Source: an uncultured Porphyromonadaceae bacterium (GTDB lineage: Bacteria > Bacteroidota > Bacteroidia > Bacteroidales > Muribaculaceae). Taken from it: DNA of 64,000 nt. Position 1 is the first letter of the stretch, and each line of letters opens with the position of its first letter. Under the pieces are notes generated by a model. That model saw only the letters and a program-made list of their open reading frames with translations, searched no databases and was not told where the DNA came from. Made by a program: the position numbers and the translations under genes. Location: contig CAMWVQ010000006.1 in NCBI GenBank assembly GCA_947177635.1, forward strand, positions 1 to 64,000, in the 5' to 3' direction. Shown here piece after piece: positions 61,174 to 64,000 of the stretch.

Positions 61174-61415
61174 AGCGCTATGTTGTTTTTTATTGTTTAC
61201 ACAATTCGAGGTGCAAAATTAACATTTTCTGTGGAATAAACCAAATTTTCGGGCCAAAAATTGGTTTTGTCAGCCAAAAGACTTTGGGAAAAGTCTCTGG
61301 AATTTGCCATGCTGAGGGTGATAAAGAACAAATCAGAGCATGTGATTGTATTTAATGTAAAGAGAAGCCCTGAGAGAGAATTTCCGCAGGGCCATAACGA
61401 ATCAGGATAAGTCGA

Positions 61416-61919
61416 ATGTTCACCACTATGAAACTTTCATTACTTGCCGGTATGGCTGTCGTTGTTGTCGTCGCTCCGGCCATTGAGGCACAGACCTTCT
61501 TTTCGTTGCATGCCGGCACTGATGGTGTCGGAGTGGATGTGTCAAATGTTTCACCTTATTTCCCGGTGATGGTGGCTCCTCCGCCTCCGCGTCCACATGT
61601 GCATGTCCCTTTAATGCCGGGATACATGCCAGACTATCACCACTCTTCGAAGCATTACCGTAAAGCCGTGAAGGAGTACCGCAAAGCCGCCCGCCATTAT
61701 CGCAAGGCTGTGGCTGAGAGTTACCCGTTTTATGCCATTCCATATGGAACTGTGTGCTACGAGTTTGATGAGGATGATGTCGAAGACTTCTATGAAGACT
61801 ACTACAAGCATGCCAAAAAGCACATGAAGAAGCATGCAAAGAAACATCACAAGGAGAAGATGCACCATATGAAACACTCAAAAAAACATCATAAGAAGCA
61901 TCATAAGAGACATCATTGA
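61416..61919 (+). CDS. Secreted His/Lys-rich protein
   Basis: Signal peptide MKLSLLAGMAVVVVVAPAIEA; C-terminal KHAKKHMKKHAKKHHKEKMHHMKHSKKHHKKHHKRHH. Confidence 0.7.
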   Translation: MFTTMKLSLLAGMAVVVVVAPAIEAQTFFSLHAGTDGVGVDVSNVSPYFPVMVAPPPPRPHVHVPLMPGYMPDYHHSSKHYRKAVKEYRKAARHYRKAVAESYPFYAIPYGTVCYEFDEDDVEDFYEDYYKHAKKHMKKHAKKHHKEKMHHMKHSKKHHKKHHKRHH

Positions 61920-62039
61920 TTCAAGAACTGTGACGATGCGCGCTTTATGCGTGGCCAAACATACTTATGACCCCAGGTGTTTCTTATACAGAGTGGGATT
62001 GTGTTATAGTCTCAGTTTGTCAACTCAATTAAGCCTATT

Positions 62040-62900
62040 ATGAAAACAAAAGGAATGATAATTGCCGCCACGGCCGCGATGCTGGCCTTGAGCGGGTGTG
62101 TCAGCCATAAGAAATACAATCTTCTCCAGGCCGACTATAATGCCTCGCAAGTGGCGCTTGCCGAGAGCCGTACCAAGGTTACAAGCCTTGAATCTCTTCT
62201 CGAACAGGCCCGCAGAAACAATCAGGAACTAAAGGACAACTACGCTGCGTTGCAACGAACGCTTGATCAGAGCATTCAGACGAACCAGTCAGGGAATGTC
62301 AACATATCCAAGCTGGTCGATGAGATAAACGCTTCAAACAACTATATCAAGAGGCTGGTAGACGCGAAATCGAAAAGCGACTCCCTCTTGATGGTTCTTT
62401 CCAACAATCTGACCCGCTCGCTTGACACCTCGGAACTCAAGGATGTGGATGTCAAGGTGCTGAAGGGGGTGGTGTATATCTCCTTGGCTGACAATATGCT
62501 GTTCAAGTCGGGAAGTTACGACATCTCACCCAAAGCGATGGACATACTTGACAAGATTGCAAAAATCATAAAGGATTACAAGAACTACAGCGTGCTTGTA
62601 GAAGGAAACACCGACAATGTGCCTATCAGCAGAACCAACATAAGAAACAATTGGGATCTGTCGGCGTTGCGCGCATCCTCAGTGGTGCAGGTTCTGCAGG
62701 ACAAGTTCGGAGTTGACCCGCAGCGTCTCACCGCCGGAGGCCGTGGAGAGTACAATCCTGTGGCCACCAATGCCACAGCCGAAGGGCGACAGCTCAACCG
62801 GCGAACCCAGATTATCATCACTCCGAGTCTTGACCAGTTCCTGGATTTGATAGACAAAGCCCCTGACACTGATTCAAGTTCGGCTGCGGGTGTGAAATAA
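62040..62900 (+). CDS. OmpA-family peptidoglycan-associated lipoprotein
   Basis: Lipobox MLALSGC; coiled coil; LVEGNTDNVPISRTNIRNNWDLSALRASSVVQVL...RLTAGGRGEYNPVATNATAEGRQLNRRTQIII. Confidence 0.93.
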   Translation: MKTKGMIIAATAAMLALSGCVSHKKYNLLQADYNASQVALAESRTKVTSLESLLEQARRNNQELKDNYAALQRTLDQSIQTNQSGNVNISKLVDEINASNNYIKRLVDAKSKSDSLLMVLSNNLTRSLDTSELKDVDVKVLKGVVYISLADNMLFKSGSYDISPKAMDILDKIAKIIKDYKNYSVLVEGNTDNVPISRTNIRNNWDLSALRASSVVQVLQDKFGVDPQRLTAGGRGEYNPVATNATAEGRQLNRRTQIIITPSLDQFLDLIDKAPDTDSSSAAGVK

Positions 62901-62975
62901 TCATTGTCTCAGGAGGCCGTGCCATAATTAAGGTTTATGACACGGCCTCACTCTATGCCGAAAGGACAGAGTTGT

Positions 62976-63374
62976 TTAATTTTGTCTAACTCTTCCGGTT
63001 CCACCGCATTTATTGCAGTAGACTTTACCCCATCCACCACAAGCATCGCAGGAAACTTCATAGGTTTTTCTACCTGTCCCGTTGCACATCAAACATTTCT
63101 GAGGCTTCCCATACTGATCAAGTACAGTGCCATTGTTACAACCGTAATTGTCACAAGTGGTCGTTCTCTTGACCATGCCTTTGCCTTGACATGGACGACA
63201 GGAAAGTGTTGATGAATGTCCGGTGCCATCACACTTATCACAAGTCCAATCCTGTGAATGAGAGTGCGAGCAAGTTGTGGCGTCGTTGGAGGATGGAGAC
63301 GCCCATGAGCATAAGCTTGTGCCCATGATCGTTACAAACGCGATTGTAACGATAGAACAAATCCATTTCTTCAT
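62976..63374 (-). CDS. Secreted DnaJ-type zinc-finger (CxxCxGxG) protein
   Basis: Signal MKKWICSIVTIAFVTIMGTSLCSWA; CDKCDGTG, CRPCQGKG, CLMCNGTG, CDACGGWG, CNKCGGTG. Confidence 0.8.
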   Translation of the reverse strand: MKKWICSIVTIAFVTIMGTSLCSWASPSSNDATTCSHSHSQDWTCDKCDGTGHSSTLSCRPCQGKGMVKRTTTCDNYGCNNGTVLDQYGKPQKCLMCNGTGRKTYEVSCDACGGWGKVYCNKCGGTGRVRQN

Positions 63375-63451
63375 ATGGTTATGATTGGTTGGTCTTACAG
63401 TCCGTCAACCGATAATCTGAATAAGAAACGTGGACTGACTTTGCCCGCGTC

Positions 63452-63570
63452 TATTGAGAAGGTCGTAGGAAACCTATGATGAAGATGAGGGATTAGCAGC
63501 CCACGCTATAGCGTGAGAACCGCTTTGTTATCCTCTCATCATTGCGAAAATTTCCTACGTTTTCTCAATA
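63452..63570 (+). ncRNA. Rod-shaped structured RNA candidate (6S-like architecture)
   Basis: TATTGAGAA/TTCTCAATA, CGTAGGAAA/TTTCCTACG, about 11x10 internal loop, GATGAGGGAT/ATCCtCTCATC, apical CACGC-TATA-GCGTG; weak -7-like TGACTTTG at 63436-63443. Confidence 0.55.
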
Positions 63571-63659
63571 AGAGATAAGCAAAACGCTTCTTCAATTATT
63601 ACTATGTCATGTCACTCCACAGAATGACGTGACAAATATACAACACCTTTTTGACATGA

Positions 63660-63696
63660 CAAAGCCCCGGCTTGTGAAAGTCAGGGCTTTGTTTTA
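63660..63696 (+). terminator. Intrinsic terminator
   Basis: CAAAGCCC-...-GGGCTTTGTTTTATGTTTT. Confidence 0.75.
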
Positions 63697-63762
63697 TGTT
63701 TTACAACATATTGTGAAAAAAGTGCCACAGCCACCTGAGCCTTGAGCCTGTCCTGTTGCTGG

Positions 63763-64000
63763 TCAGAATCCGGCAGACAATGCCTCGGCGAGAAATTCAG
63801 AAGAATCGGCCACGCAGAAATTGCAGGCACGGAGCGGTTTGCCGACTGAGATTTCGCCTGTTTCAGAATTGACTGTTATACCTTTGAGATGCTTGCATAC
63901 GGTGGCGCCATTTCTTTCGTGGAATTTTTTCAGTATGCCGGCCATGGCTTTCATCGCTTTTACCCGGTCGCCGGCAGCTATGCCAAGGATTATTCCGGCT
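63763..64000 (-). CDS. C_GCAxxG_C_C-type redox/cysteine protein, C-terminal part (5' end beyond window)
   Basis: Frame open to window end (AGIILGIAAGDRVKAMKAMAGILKKFHERNGATVCKHLKGITVNSETGEISVGKPLRACNFCVADSSEFL). Confidence 0.5.
   Translation of the reverse strand, partial: AGIILGIAAGDRVKAMKAMAGILKKFHERNGATVCKHLKGITVNSETGEISVGKPLRACNFCVADSSEFLAEALSAGF

Noticed and set aside
62913-62949. Terminator after ompA (GAGGCCGTG...CACGGCCTC)
   Set aside because: Good stem but no T-run on either strand; long loop, left unannotated
1-64000. CRISPR arrays, tRNA/rRNA genes, IS elements, prophage, invertible promoters
   Set aside because: No regular direct-repeat array, no transposase/integrase ORF, and no cloverleaf or rRNA signatures recognised by eye; a tRNAscan/Infernal run would be needed to exclude tRNAs fully

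Overview
The window appears to be a contiguous Bacteroidales chromosome segment. Muribaculaceae-like is my inference from gene content, GT3 glycogen synthase, lpxC/fabZ fusion and TTTG-N20-TAnnTTTG promoters. It opens inside pyruvate phosphate dikinase. A small accessory island (about 0.5-6.4 kb) follows: a putative small protein / zeta-like kinase / Fic operon, a decayed ADP-ribosylglycohydrolase start, an orphan protein, a decayed duplicate of a downstream gene, and a PD-(D/E)XK protein with a Cys/His-rich insert. The rest is mostly core: rpsP, glycosyltransferases, thrS-infC-rpmI-rplT, sdaA, MlaEF-like ABC genes, udk, lptB, lon, an EF-G paralog with altered GTPase motifs, trmN6, engB, rubrerythrin/PerR, PPi-PFK, kdsB, glnS, a cobalamin-riboswitch-led BtuB/BtuG-type locus, rsmG, lpxD-lpxC/fabZ-lpxA, hemW, AddB-like nuclease, holB, a HIRAN plus RIC/hemerythrin-LuxR regulator pair, glycogen synthase and phosphorylase, bcp, rpmH, and ompA. 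Best leads for something undescribed: (1) the HIRAN + ScdA/hemerythrin-LuxR regulator operon; (2) the zeta/Fic operon; (3) a rod-shaped 6S-like ncRNA candidate at 63.45-63.57 kb; (4) about 0.7 kb of non-coding DNA next to an XRE regulator with 12 GCAAAT/ATTTGC sites overlapping its promoter; (5) mutually exclusive hairpins just before rplT; (6) a 45-bp palindrome over the perR promoter. All family calls come from motif reading by eye; no database search was run.
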